From contig NC_063162.1 in assembly GCF_023159225.1 (NCBI RefSeq), positions 94,692,880 through 94,756,879 of the forward strand: a DNA stretch of 64,000 bases, in the 5' to 3' direction. Of the stretch, positions 1 through 11,676 are shown one piece after another (the first letter of the stretch is position 1; the number at the start of each line of letters is the position of its first letter). The translations under genes were made by a program, and so were the position numbers. The notes below the pieces were generated by a model that made no database searches, had not been told where the DNA came from, and saw only the letters and a program-made list of their open reading frames with translations. The DNA is from Perognathus longimembris pacificus (lineage: Eukaryota; Chordata; Mammalia; Rodentia; Heteromyidae).

Positions 1-1
1 C

Positions 2-93
2 ACTAGTGACAAAATTATGTCAACAAAGTTGGTTTTGTGAAATTACTAGAAACAAAATTATATCAAGAAGTTGGTTTTTGGTGACTCTTTTTG
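2..93. repeat. Imperfect 43-bp direct repeat, two copies
   Basis: Bases 4-41 and 47-89 align as diverged copies sharing acaaaattat, a tcaa tract, aagttggtttt and tggtg. The origin is unknown, and the window starts inside or beside it. Confidence 0.5.
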
Positions 94-126
94 GTACTAA
101 AGTTTGAAACTCAAGGTTTTTTTCTT

Positions 127-766
127 GCTATTTTTAACTTTTATTTTTAATTATTTATTTACTGTCAAAGTGATGTACAGAGGAGTTACAGTTTCATACA
201 TAAGGCAGTGGGTACATTTCATGTATAACTTGTTACCTCCTCTCTCATTCCACCCCTCTTCCCCCTTTCCCTCTCTCCCCCATGAGTTGTTCAGTTGATT
301 TATACCCAAACAGTTTTGCAAGTATTGCTTTTAGAGTTGTCTGTCTTTTTACCCTGTGTCTCTTGATTTTGATATTCCTTTTCCCTTCCCTAGTTCTAAT
401 ACAAGTGTATACAGTATCGAGGGTACTCAGATGAGATACAATGATAGTGCAGGCACAACCACAGGAAGGGGATACAAGAAGAAGAACAACAAAAAAGCTG
501 CGGTTTCACATGGCATGTTGAAAATGATTGCAACAATGATATAACACTTGTTTCCATAACATGGAGTTTATTTCATTTAGCATCATCTTATGTGTTCATA
601 AGGTCATAGCTATTGGGCTCTTGTGATCTTCTGCTATGGCTAGCCTAAACCTGTACTAATTATTCCCTATGAGGGAAACCATAGAGTCCATGTTTCTTTG
701 GGTCTGGCTCACTTCACTTAGTATAATTGCCCCATTTGTAAGGAAATGGAAGGATTTGAAAAAACA
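127..766 (-). mobile_element. L1 3' fragment, antisense, with 5' inversion (twin priming)
   Basis: Bases about 127-728 read as the reverse complement of the L1 3' UTR and ORF2 end seen intact at 18462-19060 (poly-T, then gtgatgtacagaggagttac, and so on). Bases 729-764 suddenly read in the sense direction and match 18426-18462, the stretch immediately next to the first segment in the L1. This flip is the hallmark of a 5'-inverted L1 insertion. A flanking repeat supports one event: caaggtttttttcttg at 112 and caaggctttttgttgg at 767. Confidence 0.85.
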
Positions 767-1377
767 CAAGGCTTTTTGTTGGACAAATGCTGTATCACTT
801 GGACCACAACCTTAGTCATCAAAAGCTTCCAATTCCCCTTTAAACTCTGTGGAATCATTCTCCAGGAGCACAACTAGAGGGAGAGAAAGAAGAAAATAAA
901 GAACAAAGGGGAGACAGAGTGAGTACAAAACATATACTAAGATGATAGACTTAAAAGCTGTCATATCGATTATACTAAATGTGCTATATTAAATTATATA
1001 TGTTTATATATAAATTATGTTATATTATATCTATGTTATACCATCAACAGAAAGTGCACATCAGACTAGATATAAAAGTAAAGTTATACTCTATTCTGTC
1101 TGTAAGAAGCACAGTGTACTTATAAACACTCAAGCAAATGGAATTTAAAAATGATAAAATAGTATATTTGTATTTTCATCTTAGCAGTAACCTAAAGAGA
1201 GCTTGAATGGTTATATTTAGAAAGTAAATATCAGTAAATGTTATTGCATAGTGGTAAAGATCATATATGCTAAATGGCATAATAATTTAAAATGTTTATC
1301 AGCTAGCAATGGAGCTTGAAGTACATGACAGCAAACCTTACAAAATTTCAAGGAGAATTAACGCAACTGAAGTTGTA
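767..1377. other. Intergenic, no gene recognised
   Basis: AT-rich sequence with a purine-rich patch at about 866-915 and TATA-rich stretches at about 985-1045. I see no exon or intact repeat. Confidence 0.5.
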
Positions 1378-1465
1378 TCAGATGTACTTACTACCTTACA
1401 TATGTAACTGTAACCCCTATGTACATCAGCTTGACAATAAAGTTAAATTAAAAAATAAAATAAAA
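1378..1465 (+). mobile_element. L1 3' end, short sense fragment
   Basis: Ends with the L1 3' terminal pattern (ttacatatgtaactgtaacc, then tgtacatcagcttgacaata) followed by an A-rich tail. It matches 18985-19030 of the complete L1. Confidence 0.75.
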
Positions 1466-1471
1466 TATATT

Positions 1472-1719
1472 TCAATTTCACTCTTTTTATTTTATTTTAT
1501 TTTTTTTTTGGCTAGTCCTGGGCCTTGGACTCAGGGCCTGAGCACTGTCCCTGGCTTCTTCCCGCTCAAGGCTAGCACTCCGCCACTTGAGCCACAGTGC
1601 CGCTTCTGGCCGTTTTTCTGTATATGTGGTGCTGGGGAATCGAACCTAGGGCCTCGTGTATCCGAGGCAGGCACTCTTGCCACTAGGCTATCTCCCCAGC
1701 CCCTCAATTTCACTCTTTT
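1472..1719 (-). mobile_element. IDL-Geo-type SINE, antisense, with 16-bp TSD
   Basis: A young copy of the dimeric SINE reads on the minus strand. The Geo half starts after poly-T near 1500, and the ID-like half ends at about 1703. The RNA polymerase III B box is at 1636-1646 and the A box at 1680-1690 (minus strand). The same 16 bases, tcaatttcactctttt, occur at 1472-1487 and 1704-1719. The right copy is followed by AA, giving the L1-endonuclease TTTT/AA target. Confidence 0.93.
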
Positions 1720-2289
1720 AACAGTACATTACCCAGCTTGAAGTTTGTAAGACTACTGAAGAATCATGAATTTTACCAGCCACTATTTCTCATATTTATA
1801 GAACACTATATTAATCCACAGCAAAATGCACTTTGTTTTTCCTGTGCACAGGGAACATTTAAAGAGTTCATCTTCTGGGGTATACTGTATTTATTTTGTT
1901 TATTAATTTAAAAAATCCATACAAAATATAACAAAAAACCTCACAGAACAGTCAAATAGAATCAATAACAATGCTGTAGAAAACATATAATAAACAATTA
2001 AAAATTGAACCATAAAGTACATTTTATTTAGAGAAACATCACAAGATTATAAAATATTTAGGGATAAATCTGACTAAAGATCTGTATATCACAATATACT
2101 TTTGTGAAATAAAATGAACTTTTAAGCAAAATGAAACATTTTATGAAGTTCCTTGGTCACAAAACTAGTGCTGTTATGATGTGAATTCTACCCAAATTAT
2201 TTATTGATTTAATGTTACCTCAATAAAAGGCCTATCAGTTTTTTCTCTTCTAGAAATCAGTGTGCTAATTTTAAAATCCTTTTTTTTTT

Positions 2290-2385
2290 GGTTCTTTTTA
2301 TTTATTTTATCTTAAAGTAATTGTACAAAAGGAATTACCCTTTAACAAAGCACAATGAATGATAATTATCAAGACTCATTATACT
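2290..2385 (-). mobile_element. Possible very old L1 3' end, antisense
   Basis: Resembles the antisense L1 terminus (taattgtacaaaaggaatta) but is strongly diverged. Confidence 0.3.
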
Positions 2386-2445
2386 CAAATTCATTCAAAA
2401 ATAACAATGACCTAAATTAATTTAAAAATACTTTGAATAACAAGA

Positions 2446-2448
<3 letters not shown>

Positions 2449-2492
<44 letters not shown>

Positions 2493-2522
2493 CAGTCCTG
2501 GCTCTTCAACTCACAGCCCTGG

Positions 2523-2558
<36 letters not shown>

Positions 2559-2692
2559 GCTAGCACTCTAACACTTGAGCCACAGCGCCACTTCTGGCCT
2601 TTTTTTCTGTATATGTGGTACTGCAGTATCGAACCCAGGGCTTCATGTGTATATGAGGCAAGCACTCTACTACTAGGCCATATTTCAAGCTC
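2449..2692 (-). mobile_element. IDL-Geo SINE, antisense, with a second internal poly-T run
   Basis: Normal Geo and ID-like segments are present, but besides the terminal T run (about 2450-2490) there is a second T run of about 31 bases at 2525-2555. It sits where other copies have the short A-rich link of the Geo half. It is best read as homopolymer growth inside the element. Confidence 0.88.
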
Positions 2693-2740
2693 CGAGAACA
2701 AAATTTAATAATGAACTACAATCAAGAATACATATCTGAG

Positions 2741-2925
2741 ACCGGCACTTAGGGGTTCAAGCCTGTGATTCCACTGACTTGAGAGGCTAAAACTTGAAAA
2801 ATTGTGGTTTGAAGCCAGCCTACAGAAATGTCCATTGAACCAGCAAAGTCCAATTAAACCAATTAAAAGCCAGACTGGAGATATGGGGTAAGTGGCAAAT
2901 TTCACAAACATGAAAGCTAAATCAC
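2741..2925 (+). mobile_element. Old B1-like/Geo SINE, sense
   Basis: The 7SL-like start (ggcacttaggggttcaagcc) and the ggtttgaagccagcct block are recognisable, followed by a degraded Geo-like part. Confidence 0.6.
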
Positions 2926-2980
2926 AGTGAGAGGCCTTGAACTGATATAATGTGATATGTATGTGTGTTTGTATGTGTAT

Positions 2981-3215
2981 GGTGGGTGTGGTAGAGTAAG
3001 TCTGTGATCCTGTCTATGCTGGCAGAGACCAGGAGGATTACAGATTGAGGCTAGTCCAAGAGAAAAAAATCATGAGAACCATATCATAATAGTTGAATAG
3101 TATATTTTTTTCCATCGCAGATATATGGGAGGTTGAGATTGCGAAGATTGTAGTGACAGGCCAACCCTTGCAAGAAAATTTGCAAGACCTCCATCTCATC
3201 CAAAAAGATTGAACC
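2981..3215 (+). mobile_element. Two old B1-like SINE monomers, sense
   Basis: Blocks at 2981-3085 and 3115-3215 each carry a degraded B1-style core (gaggattacagattgaggct; ggaggttgagattgcgaaga). Both are heavily mutated. Confidence 0.45.
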
Positions 3216-3455
3216 TGATCATGTGCTTCTATTATTCTACTTACAGTATAAATGGAAGGACTGAGGTTCAATCAAGCTTGGGCAAAAAACATGACCATAT
3301 TTCCTAATAACCAAAGAGATAAAGGGTTAGAGTTATGACACAAGCATTAGAGTACCTTCCTGGAAAACACAGAACCCTGACTTTTAACTTCTATTTCATC
3401 AAACAAGTAAGTAAAGTAAATAAACACAAAATAAGTGAATAAATAATTCCTATGG

Positions 3456-3538
3456 AGGCTAGGAGTGTGGTTCTAGTGGTAGAATGGAGAGAATGCCTGG
3501 CTAGCAAGCTAGTGCAAGCCCTGGCATTCTCAGAAAGA
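3456..3538 (+). mobile_element. ID-like tRNA-Ala-derived monomer, sense
   Basis: ggttctagtggtagaatgga and gcctggctagcaagc follow the layout of the ID left monomer; the B box region is degraded. Confidence 0.5.
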
Positions 3539-3540
3539 TA

Positions 3541-4204
3541 AAAATACATTAATGACACTGGATACAAGGTTTAGAATGTTGCATACACAGAAATGGATTA
3601 CAGATTTTTGAAAAAGGAGAAACAATTCAGTGAAGAAAATAGTGTTCATTGCTTGATAATCAGTCAATTGACTACCAAAATAATAACAGAAATTTTGATC
3701 AGTACTTCATACAAGTAAAGAAAACCCAACAAAACCTGACAGCCTTCCATAGGCTTAATATAAAATGTAAAGGCATAAGATTTCCAGGCTATTGGAAAAA
3801 ACATTATTTCTGTAATTATGTAGATCTCAACAAATCATGTTACATAAAATAAATGTTTGATAATTTGGATTTAATAATTTTAAATCTTTATGCTTCAATA
3901 AATATTATTAAAGGAATACACACATACTACAGACTGATAAAATAGGAACTCAAATCATATACAAAGTATTTATATGAAAAGCCTAAACAAGTTTCCAACT
4001 TAAATTTTTAAAAAGGAAAACAATCCAAGTAAAACAAAGTAAAAAACTGAGCAGTATGTTTCAAATGTTAAAAAAGATGTTGCATATATAAAGAATTAGG
4101 ACATTAAAATGTGCTTCACATCAATATTCCAGAGGAAAGTGTGAAATATAGCCACAATAAGTTGATATTCATACCAATTTGGAAGAGTAAAGTCGGACTG
4201 AACA
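3541..4204. other. Intergenic, nothing recognised
   Basis: AT-rich DNA with only short chance reading frames. Confidence 0.5.
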
Positions 4205-4340
4205 AGAACTCCCATATGTTGTTAGTAGGGTTGTAAAACAGTCTGATTACTTTGGAAGGCAGCTAGGCAGGTTTTACAAAGCTAGATACACATATATTAG
4301 AGGATATTTAAGAACTGAGTATTCTCTCAGGAGAAGAAAT
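4205..4340 (+). mobile_element. Ancient L1 ORF2 3' part, sense
   Basis: tgttgttagtagggttgtaa and tttggaaggcagctaggcag parallel the zinc-knuckle region of L1 ORF2 (18120-18190 here) at low identity. Confidence 0.5.
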
Positions 4341-5835
4341 TGTAAAAGCATTCTTTTTCTTAAGATATATTAATGCATTTGTACAAAGCAGCAGGGTTTT
4401 ATAAATACTTTCTCATTTTTAGCACAGATTCTTAAAAAGATGTATGGTCAAGAATTCAGAGTGAATAAAATTTAGGTTGAAAACTGCTTCATCATAGTTG
4501 TGCAGTTTCAACTTAGAATGTCCATTTATGAGTAAACAGTGTCATGCTCATATCATTCTCCCCACCTATCCCCAAACCACCATTTTTCATACAATTCTTC
4601 TTGATAATGGAAAGTTGAAAAGAAAGTGTAATATTTCATATTTTTGGCTAGCAATAAACAATAATTAGTCATGTAATTTGGATCTTGGTTATTTTCAGTT
4701 TCTTTTTTTTTCTTTTCTGATATGTTTATTGAGTACTTATGAATATATAAGCTCATCATTACTCTTCGTTCTTCTAGCCCTACTTTCCCTGTAATGCACA
4801 TCTACATCTATCTCAGAATAGATTCCTGGATTGCCAATTCCTGTATTTCATTTTGTTACACTCTGTTAATTGTTCAAGGGTATGTACCACAAAACTCACC
4901 CCAGTGTATACCATACAGCAGACATTCTTGGTCAATAACTAACTTTGTTCCATTTTGTGAAGTATATGCTGATTTACAACATATTTTCTTTTCTTTTTTG
5001 AATTGGGAGTCTATTAAAATGTTGTTGTCTGGAAGCCATGGAACACATGTTCTTACCCATAGTTTTACCTAGCATTGCTTTACCATGCAGTAATAAAAGC
5101 AACAATGTTTAGCATTGTTATGGAAACAATCTGACTTTTCATACTATAAATTGAGAGCCACTGGATATAATGTCCAGCTGAAAGAAAACAGAATGAGCTT
5201 ATGGATACGGTAAATAGTAGGAAAAACAAAAGATAAAATTAAAACATCTGAAAGGAACAAAAACAAACTGATATGTGTCCAATTCAACTTTGTACAAATA
5301 TAAACTATAACACTATTTGCTCTTAAATGTTTCAAAGGTGTTAAAAGATCAATAGCAGTAACCTTTCCCATACCTTTCTTCTTAATAATGAAACATTGAA
5401 AAAGAAGTGTGTATTTTGGGCCAGCAGTAAACAATAATTGAACATGCAGTTTGAATCCTAGTTACTTATTTCTAATACATAAAGTAGAAAGATCATTTAA
5501 GACTTTAATAGCCCTGTAAAACAGAGCTATGAATTAACATGGGCATTGGTTTGGTAATCAGCAGGGAAAGTGAACAAAAATATTAGCCTCCTAAAAATTA
5601 GCAGGTGAGAGACCATTAAAAGTTGATTGCAAGGAATGAACAGAGATTGATAAGTTACAGTTATAACAGTGTAATTACAGTACAAGTAATAATACAAAGA
5701 GAAATACTTAAATATGTGAGTGATACAATGATGTTTAGATAAGTATTCTGTTTATAGCACAAGATACTGAGCTGTTAAATGTCTGGACTGACAGGTCCGA
5801 AAATAGACACTGACTTTCATGAGGAACTGACAGTA
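4341..5835. other. Intergenic, nothing recognised
   Basis: No repeat or exon that I can name. One oddity is a loosely similar pair at 4593-4680 and 5381-5455 (ttcttgataatgg and ttcttaataatga, each followed by a matching caataattag/caataattga context), suggesting an old local duplication. Confidence 0.4.
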
Positions 5836-6632
5836 AAAATTATATTAAGTGAAGTAAGCCAGTCCCAAGGAAATACAGACTCCATGGTTTCTCTCATTTG
5901 GTAATAATTAGTAAATGTATAGGATAGTCCTAGCACAGGATCACAATAGTTCAATAGTTATGTACATATGACTATATAAGATGATGCGAAATGAAAGGAA
6001 CTCTAAGATATGGAAACATTGGAGTTCTTATATTTTTTATCTTCATCTGTCATGAGGCTTGGACTCAGCCTGGGCACTGTCCCTGAGCAAAACAAGTGTT
6101 CTACCACTTGAGTTACAGCACCATTTCTGTTTTTCTAGTAGTTAGTTGTAGATAAGGGTCTCAATGACTTTCCTGCTTTGGCTGGCTTTGAACAGCAATT
6201 CTCAGATCTCAGCCTCTTGTGTAGCTAGGATTACTGCTGTGAGCCATCAGCACCCAGTTTATTGTTGTTATTTTAATGTACTGTGTGAAGATATTTTTTT
6301 TTCTTTCCTTTATTCCCCTTTGGTTTATCCTCAGTTATCACTGTATTTGATTTGGGTACCCTGTGTATTGCATATACATTTATATGAATTGAGGAAGGGA
6401 AGGGAAACAACAAAATGGTGAGACAAAGGAAAAAGGTGAACCAATGCAACAGTGATACTCACAAGACAAAAACTGTACAACTTAGGGGAGGGGCTGGGGG
6501 GAGGCAAACTGAGAGAAAAACAAGGGAGAGGATAACAATGTTTGATAACAAATTTACTAACTGCCTTACATATGTTACTGTAACCCCTCTGTACATCACT
6601 TGATGGTAAAATTAAATTTTAGAAAAAGAAAG
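5836..6632 (+). mobile_element. L1 3' fragment, sense, split by a SINE
   Basis: 5836-6040 matches the L1 ORF2 end and proximal 3' UTR, and 6258-6632 matches the distal 3' UTR and terminus (tgttactgtaacccctctgt, then an A-rich tail). The intervening 6050-6257 is an antisense SINE. One L1 insertion was later interrupted. Confidence 0.8.
6050..6257 (-). mobile_element. B1-Geo SINE, antisense, nested in L1
   Basis: Antisense Geo half (actgtccctgagcaaaac) followed by an antisense B1-like half (ctcagcctcttgtgtagcta; gagccatcagcaccca). It lies inside the 5836-6632 L1. Confidence 0.8.
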
Positions 6633-6827
6633 AATTGACAGTAATAAATGTAACTACAGACTAATTTTACAAAGGCAAAATTCTGTTTCTAGGAAATAGG
6701 GCTGAGGAAAGAACATCGTGCCTTCTGTAGTATTTATTTCAAATAAATGGAGTTAATTAGGTATATAATGCATAGTACACAATATAAAACATATATTCAT
6801 GTATTAATTAAATATATTTTCTTTGTG

Positions 6828-7035
6828 TTTTTTTTTGTCTGGGCCTTGAATTCAGGGCCTTAAGTTCTCACTCAAATGTTCTATTTGAGTATTCTGGTTT
6901 TTGTCTGGTTAATCAGAAGTAACAATCTTGAGGTATTTTTTGACATAGTCTGGAATTGAATTTTGTTTCTCAGATCTCAGACTCCTTCCTTAATAGCTAG
7001 GACTATAGGTTAGAGTCACCATCACCCTGCTCAGT
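6828..7035 (-). mobile_element. B1-Geo SINE, antisense, diverged
   Basis: A Geo-like part (gtctgggccttgaattcagg) is followed by an antisense B1 part (agctaggactataggtt). Confidence 0.7.
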
Positions 7036-7494
7036 TTACTTTGTAAACTGTATAATTATCTTATAAACCAATAGATTATTTCCTCTGCTATTTAACTCAT
7101 GTGATTGGCTCCCATAATACCATAACTCAAGTGCTTCATATCTTACCACTCATAAGTTTTGGTTATACTTTATATTCTAATGGTTAGTCAAGGTCTAGTC
7201 TATTGAATATATAGCTTCATTTATAATGTAGCTTCAAAAATACTATGACATCCTTTCAGTAATTTCTTCGGATAAGAGTGGCGTTTGAACTCCCCCAAGC
7301 CTCAGTTAAGCAGGAGTGATTCCACTGACCCATACCTTGATCCCTATATTACACCAGTTATTTTTGAGAAAGTATAGCATTTCCTGTACTTTATCCTGTA
7401 CTTGGACCACATTCCTACTTTCTTTATGACACTTTTCTAGCTAGGTTCAAGGGTACACAACAGACATGGAATTGTGCAGATTTTTCTTTTGTGG

Positions 7495-7685
7495 AACTGT
7501 AATCCTCCTGATCTCAGCCTATCTCATAGCTGGGATAACAAATGCACATGCTTCCCCTCTACCAGCTATTGGTTGAAAAGGAATTTCATGATCTTTTTGT
7601 CTTGATTGGCTTTAAACAATGATCCTCCATATGTCTTCATCCTAAATTGATAAGATTACTTGCATAAGCCATATGCACCCAACTT
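7495..7685 (-). mobile_element. Two old antisense B1-like monomers
   Basis: 7495-7570 and 7580-7685 show antisense B1 cores (cctcctgatctcagcctatc; a degraded second copy). They may be one dimer. Confidence 0.5.
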
Positions 7686-7791
7686 CCTTTAAGTAATTTC
7701 TGGTGCAACTTTCATTTTTCCATCTTGTGAAACAAGGAATTTTAGCAGATAAAGGAATACTAATGTGATCTTTTTTAGAAAAAGAAAATAA

Positions 7792-7850
7792 AGGACTTGG
7801 AGCATGGTTCCAATGAAACTGAGTTCAATCCCCAATACTGAAAGATAAAA
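7792..7850 (+). mobile_element. ID-like monomer fragment
   Basis: acttggagcatggttccaat and gagttcaatccccaatactg match the B-box end of ID-like SINEs. Confidence 0.45.
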
Positions 7851-8357
7851 GGCAAGGAAAATATTATTTTTGCACACAAAATTTTAATCCCCCAGCGATC
7901 TATTTAATATTTAAAATCATAGGTGGAAATTATGCAGATTGTTGCACTAATTTTGCATGTCTTGATTATAGAGAGCCAAGCCAAAAGTAACCTGAAAAAT
8001 AAATAATAAAATGAATGCATATCTTTGAAAGATAATCATTTCAGTTGAAATGTAGAAGAAATGAAGTATCAGAAAATGTAAACAATTTTCAATCATACTA
8101 AAAGTAGTAACTAGTTTCATATGTACATCAAGGCAACACTGGAGTCTAGGAATGAGCTTGTGTTCCTGTGTGCCACTTGGAACTAGCCTAAAAACTCTGT
8201 GTAATATCTTGCTAGTATGAGTTCTGAATTTTAAATTACTTTGATTTAATCTAACTCTTAGGAAATGACTTTGTATCTGACCTTTGAATGATCTTCCAGA
8301 ATAATGATGGCAATGCATTGGTTAACCATGCTTGATTATCAAATGGCCTGATTTCTT

Positions 8358-8480
8358 TATTTGTTTATGTGCTGAGGCAGAGTCTCATCATATAGGACAG
8401 GTTGCCCTCAAACCCACAATCCTTGTGCACCAGCCTTTCAGTGTTTGAACTGTAGACATGAGCCACTGTGCCCTTCCAAT
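8358..8480 (-). mobile_element. B1-like monomer, antisense
   Basis: gaggcagagtctcatcatat and gacatgagccactgtgccc are the familiar antisense right and left ends of a B1 element. Confidence 0.65.
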
Positions 8481-9689
8481 CTGACTTTTTGAGCCTACAT
8501 TTATAGCCCTGTATGGCACTCTACTTATTTTGAGTGTTCATCTCCCTTAGGCAATTTTGTAGTATAAGCAGCTATTAGGGTTGACATTCATAAAATCTAC
8601 ATGAATAGGACAGGGTGTGCATTTTAACATGTAGTCTGTTTGGGAATAACATGAGACTATACCTTGACTCTTGGCTGACTTTGAAATTTAACTTTTTATG
8701 TGCACATTCCTACATTTGTACACATACCAGCTAAACAGAAACCACACCTAATGCAAAGATGCTGGCCCAAATTCAGGTTTTGGTTTGGCATGTTCTATAG
8801 CAAGCAAGTCTGTGTGCATTTGTTAGTCCAACTCATAGTACATGTCATGCCCTAAAAATAGAGCATGCCAGTTTTGATATACTCTTCCTAGGAATAGCAT
8901 GATAAAAGGCATATTTTCAAGGATGTTCTTTTTTTCTTTTAGTATTTCAATGTAATATGATATGCTAGAAATAAATTATATTGGCTCAGTTCTGAACAGC
9001 ACTTCATATCCAATAACCAGTCACTTATCTCAGGCTGTTCTGTCTATACTTTATCCAACTTCCTATTATGAATTGTGTTTAGTTCAGATGTAGTACTTGA
9101 AGAATCACACAGAAAGCATCTGAAGGTCGTATTTGAAGTGTGACTGCTCAGGAGTGGAGCAGAGAAAGGACAATGATGCTTGCTGTCAGGGAGGAGATTG
9201 GTTGGCTCTTTCTGACCTCCTTGAAGCTTGCTAGGAACCATATATTCTGTGGATGTTTCAATCTCTTACGTGAAATAGAGTGTAAAACCTGCTGAGGTTT
9301 AAGCACCATGAAGTTAAAAGTAGAAAATCTTCATTTTCTTGTCTAAATATATATTGTATTTTTAGTATATTAATTGATTGAATCAGACCTCCCAAATTTA
9401 AACCAACCAGGTAAGAATCAAACAGTTCTACCTCTTTCTTGGTGTCCCTTTACAATCCTTCCTGTTAAGGGCTGGACTACAACCTGTCACAAAGCTGAGC
9501 TCTGAGTCATTAATTTGATCAAAGGCTCCTCAAATGTCTGTCTTTTATATTTATCTTTAAAATACAGTGACGGTCAATGTGCTCTGCCATATGTATGTGT
9601 GGGGGGGGGGGGAAGCGGTGTGACTGGGGCTTGACATCAGGGTTTCACAATTCACATGGCCTTTTTCAGCCAAGACTGATGATCTATCC
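8481..9689. other. Intergenic, G-run only
   Basis: No gene seen. A run of about 13 G lies at 9601-9613. Confidence 0.5.
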
Positions 9690-9835
9690 CTAAAACAACT
9701 TCCAGCTTTTCTCTGGTTTATTGGAGATAAGAGTTTCAGGGGCTTCTCTCTCCAGTCTGTTTTTAAATTTCAGTCTTCAGATCTCAGTGTGCTGAGTAGC
9801 TAGGATTGCAGGCTTGAGCCACCAGCACAAGGCAA
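9690..9835 (-). mobile_element. B1-Geo SINE, antisense, truncated
   Basis: tcagatctcagtgtgctgag and gcttgagccaccagcaca mark the B1 half. The Geo half is degraded. Confidence 0.65.
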
Positions 9836-11583
9836 TAAGTGTTCTTTTTATCTGAAACATAATTATATTTTTGTCACTCTTTAGCCTTAGAATAATTTAG
9901 ATTCTTTGTGAACCCCAGTTCTCTCATTGGTAAAATAATGCAACATAGGCTACACAAGATAAGAAAATGCATTGGTAGTCAAACTTTAGGTTAATCTAAA
10001 TCATTGCCTTAAAAAGGTATTGCAATATTGCTAAACTTTAGTCATATAATACTAATTTTGAAAAAAAAATTTCTTAACATACTATTTACTGAATATCTTG
10101 AGTTCCATTTAAAAATAAACAAAAGCATGTGAATAGAAAAGTTTTAAATAAATGTGAATAGTAAAAATTTAAATAAAACTACTTAGATATCAGTGGGCTG
10201 TTAACTTTTCACTGGATTCAGACTTGCATTCTTTAGGATAAAGAGGAAAAAATGTGTCAGTTTTTCCCTTTGATACTAATCAAATACCGTACTCAGATTT
10301 TCCCTTTATGATGTATTGAGGTTAGGAGGTGTACAAAGGAAACATCAAGGTCTTCATACCAATCTGCCCAGACTCATCCTACTTTCCTCTAATTCCATGA
10401 AAAGAAATTCTAGGAAATACAAAAAGTAAAAATTATTCTAATTACATCTCTTTTCTCTTCTTTCCATGGTGCTAATAAAGACTAGGTTTTGACTGCTGTG
10501 GTGAAAGGAGATAGAAGAGAAAAGAAACCTGGAGTATTTATATTTTCCATATCAACTCATTTCTCTTGCTACTATTCCACTAGTATATTTCGATAGGATA
10601 TTACAGTGATCATTATGTCCTTAGCACCACCAAAAAAGCCATTTCTACCCATGGAAAGCATAAATTTGAACCAATAAGCCCAAGAATTCTATCGTTTTCT
10701 CAGTAGAAAGCCTGATCAAATATAGTCCTTATTACCTACAAAACTGCTATTTCACATAATGGCCCTGTAATCATGGTAATGAAGAAATGTTGAGCAGTTG
10801 ATATATTAATTTGTTTCTTTTCCCCAACATGCTAAGTTATAAATATCTGTAGAATAAACATTGAGTGTCCTCCTTGGGCTGTTTTCTGTATGGTGGTTAA
10901 AAAATACTCTACAATTATTGCATTTTTGTTTTAAAACTGGAAGTACTATTTTAATATCCAAAATGTCAAAGCATCCACTGATAAGTAATACAGGGACTAA
11001 TGTAGAACTTTCAGTTAGTAAGAGAGTGTTGTGTTTTGTGAAGAATATTTTGCTGAAACAGGTATGTTCACTTATTCCCATGTAATTTGTAGAGCTTTCT
11101 CACTCTAGTGCAAGAGTTTGAAGTTGAAACAGAACTCAACGCACGTGTGGCAAGGCCTAAAATATTTATTCCAGGATTATGGGGATGGGGGGGGGGAAGG
11201 AAATTTTGAAAATATATTAGGGAAGTCATTGTTCATGTAATGGTTATAATCTACTGTTCCTAATAATGAATTGTCCCCTGTTGATTGGTTAATATCATCT
11301 CTTTTTGTTTCATACATAACATGTGCACCCCATTGCATGGAACCCAGTTTTCATTAACAGTACGTGAAGTCTTTTCTTGAAGAAATTTGTCTAAACATGT
11401 TAATAGTGAAACTGATTTGTGAATCATTCTCAAAAATATATGGGAACCTTGAAATTAATTCCTAATCAATAATTCAAACACATTTCTGCTTCCTGTCTTA
11501 GCTTTTATCTAACTAGAACACATGCTCATGTTCTCTTCCTCCCTACTTCTTTTGTACATATGAAAATATCACCCTTTTAGTGA
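9836..11583. other. Intergenic, nothing recognised
   Basis: AT-rich, with a G-rich run at about 11184-11200. There is a 91-codon minus-strand and a 74-codon plus-strand chance frame at about 10806-11085, with no family match that I recognise. Confidence 0.5.
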
Positions 11584-11620
11584 TGTGTGTGTGAGTGTGT
11601 GTGTGTGTGTGTGTGTATGT
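11584..11620. repeat. (TG)n microsatellite
   Basis: About 37 bases of TG with one GA interruption, just upstream of the complete L1. Confidence 0.95.
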
Positions 11621-11676
11621 AAATATGCATCACCCAACCTTGTCAGGTTGTCTTATATGAGATAAGAAGTTTTGAG

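Noticed and set aside
1501..1702. Intact A and B boxes suggesting a tRNA gene
   Set aside because: The tRNA-like left half is part of a SINE with TSD. It cannot be assumed to fold as a functional tRNA.
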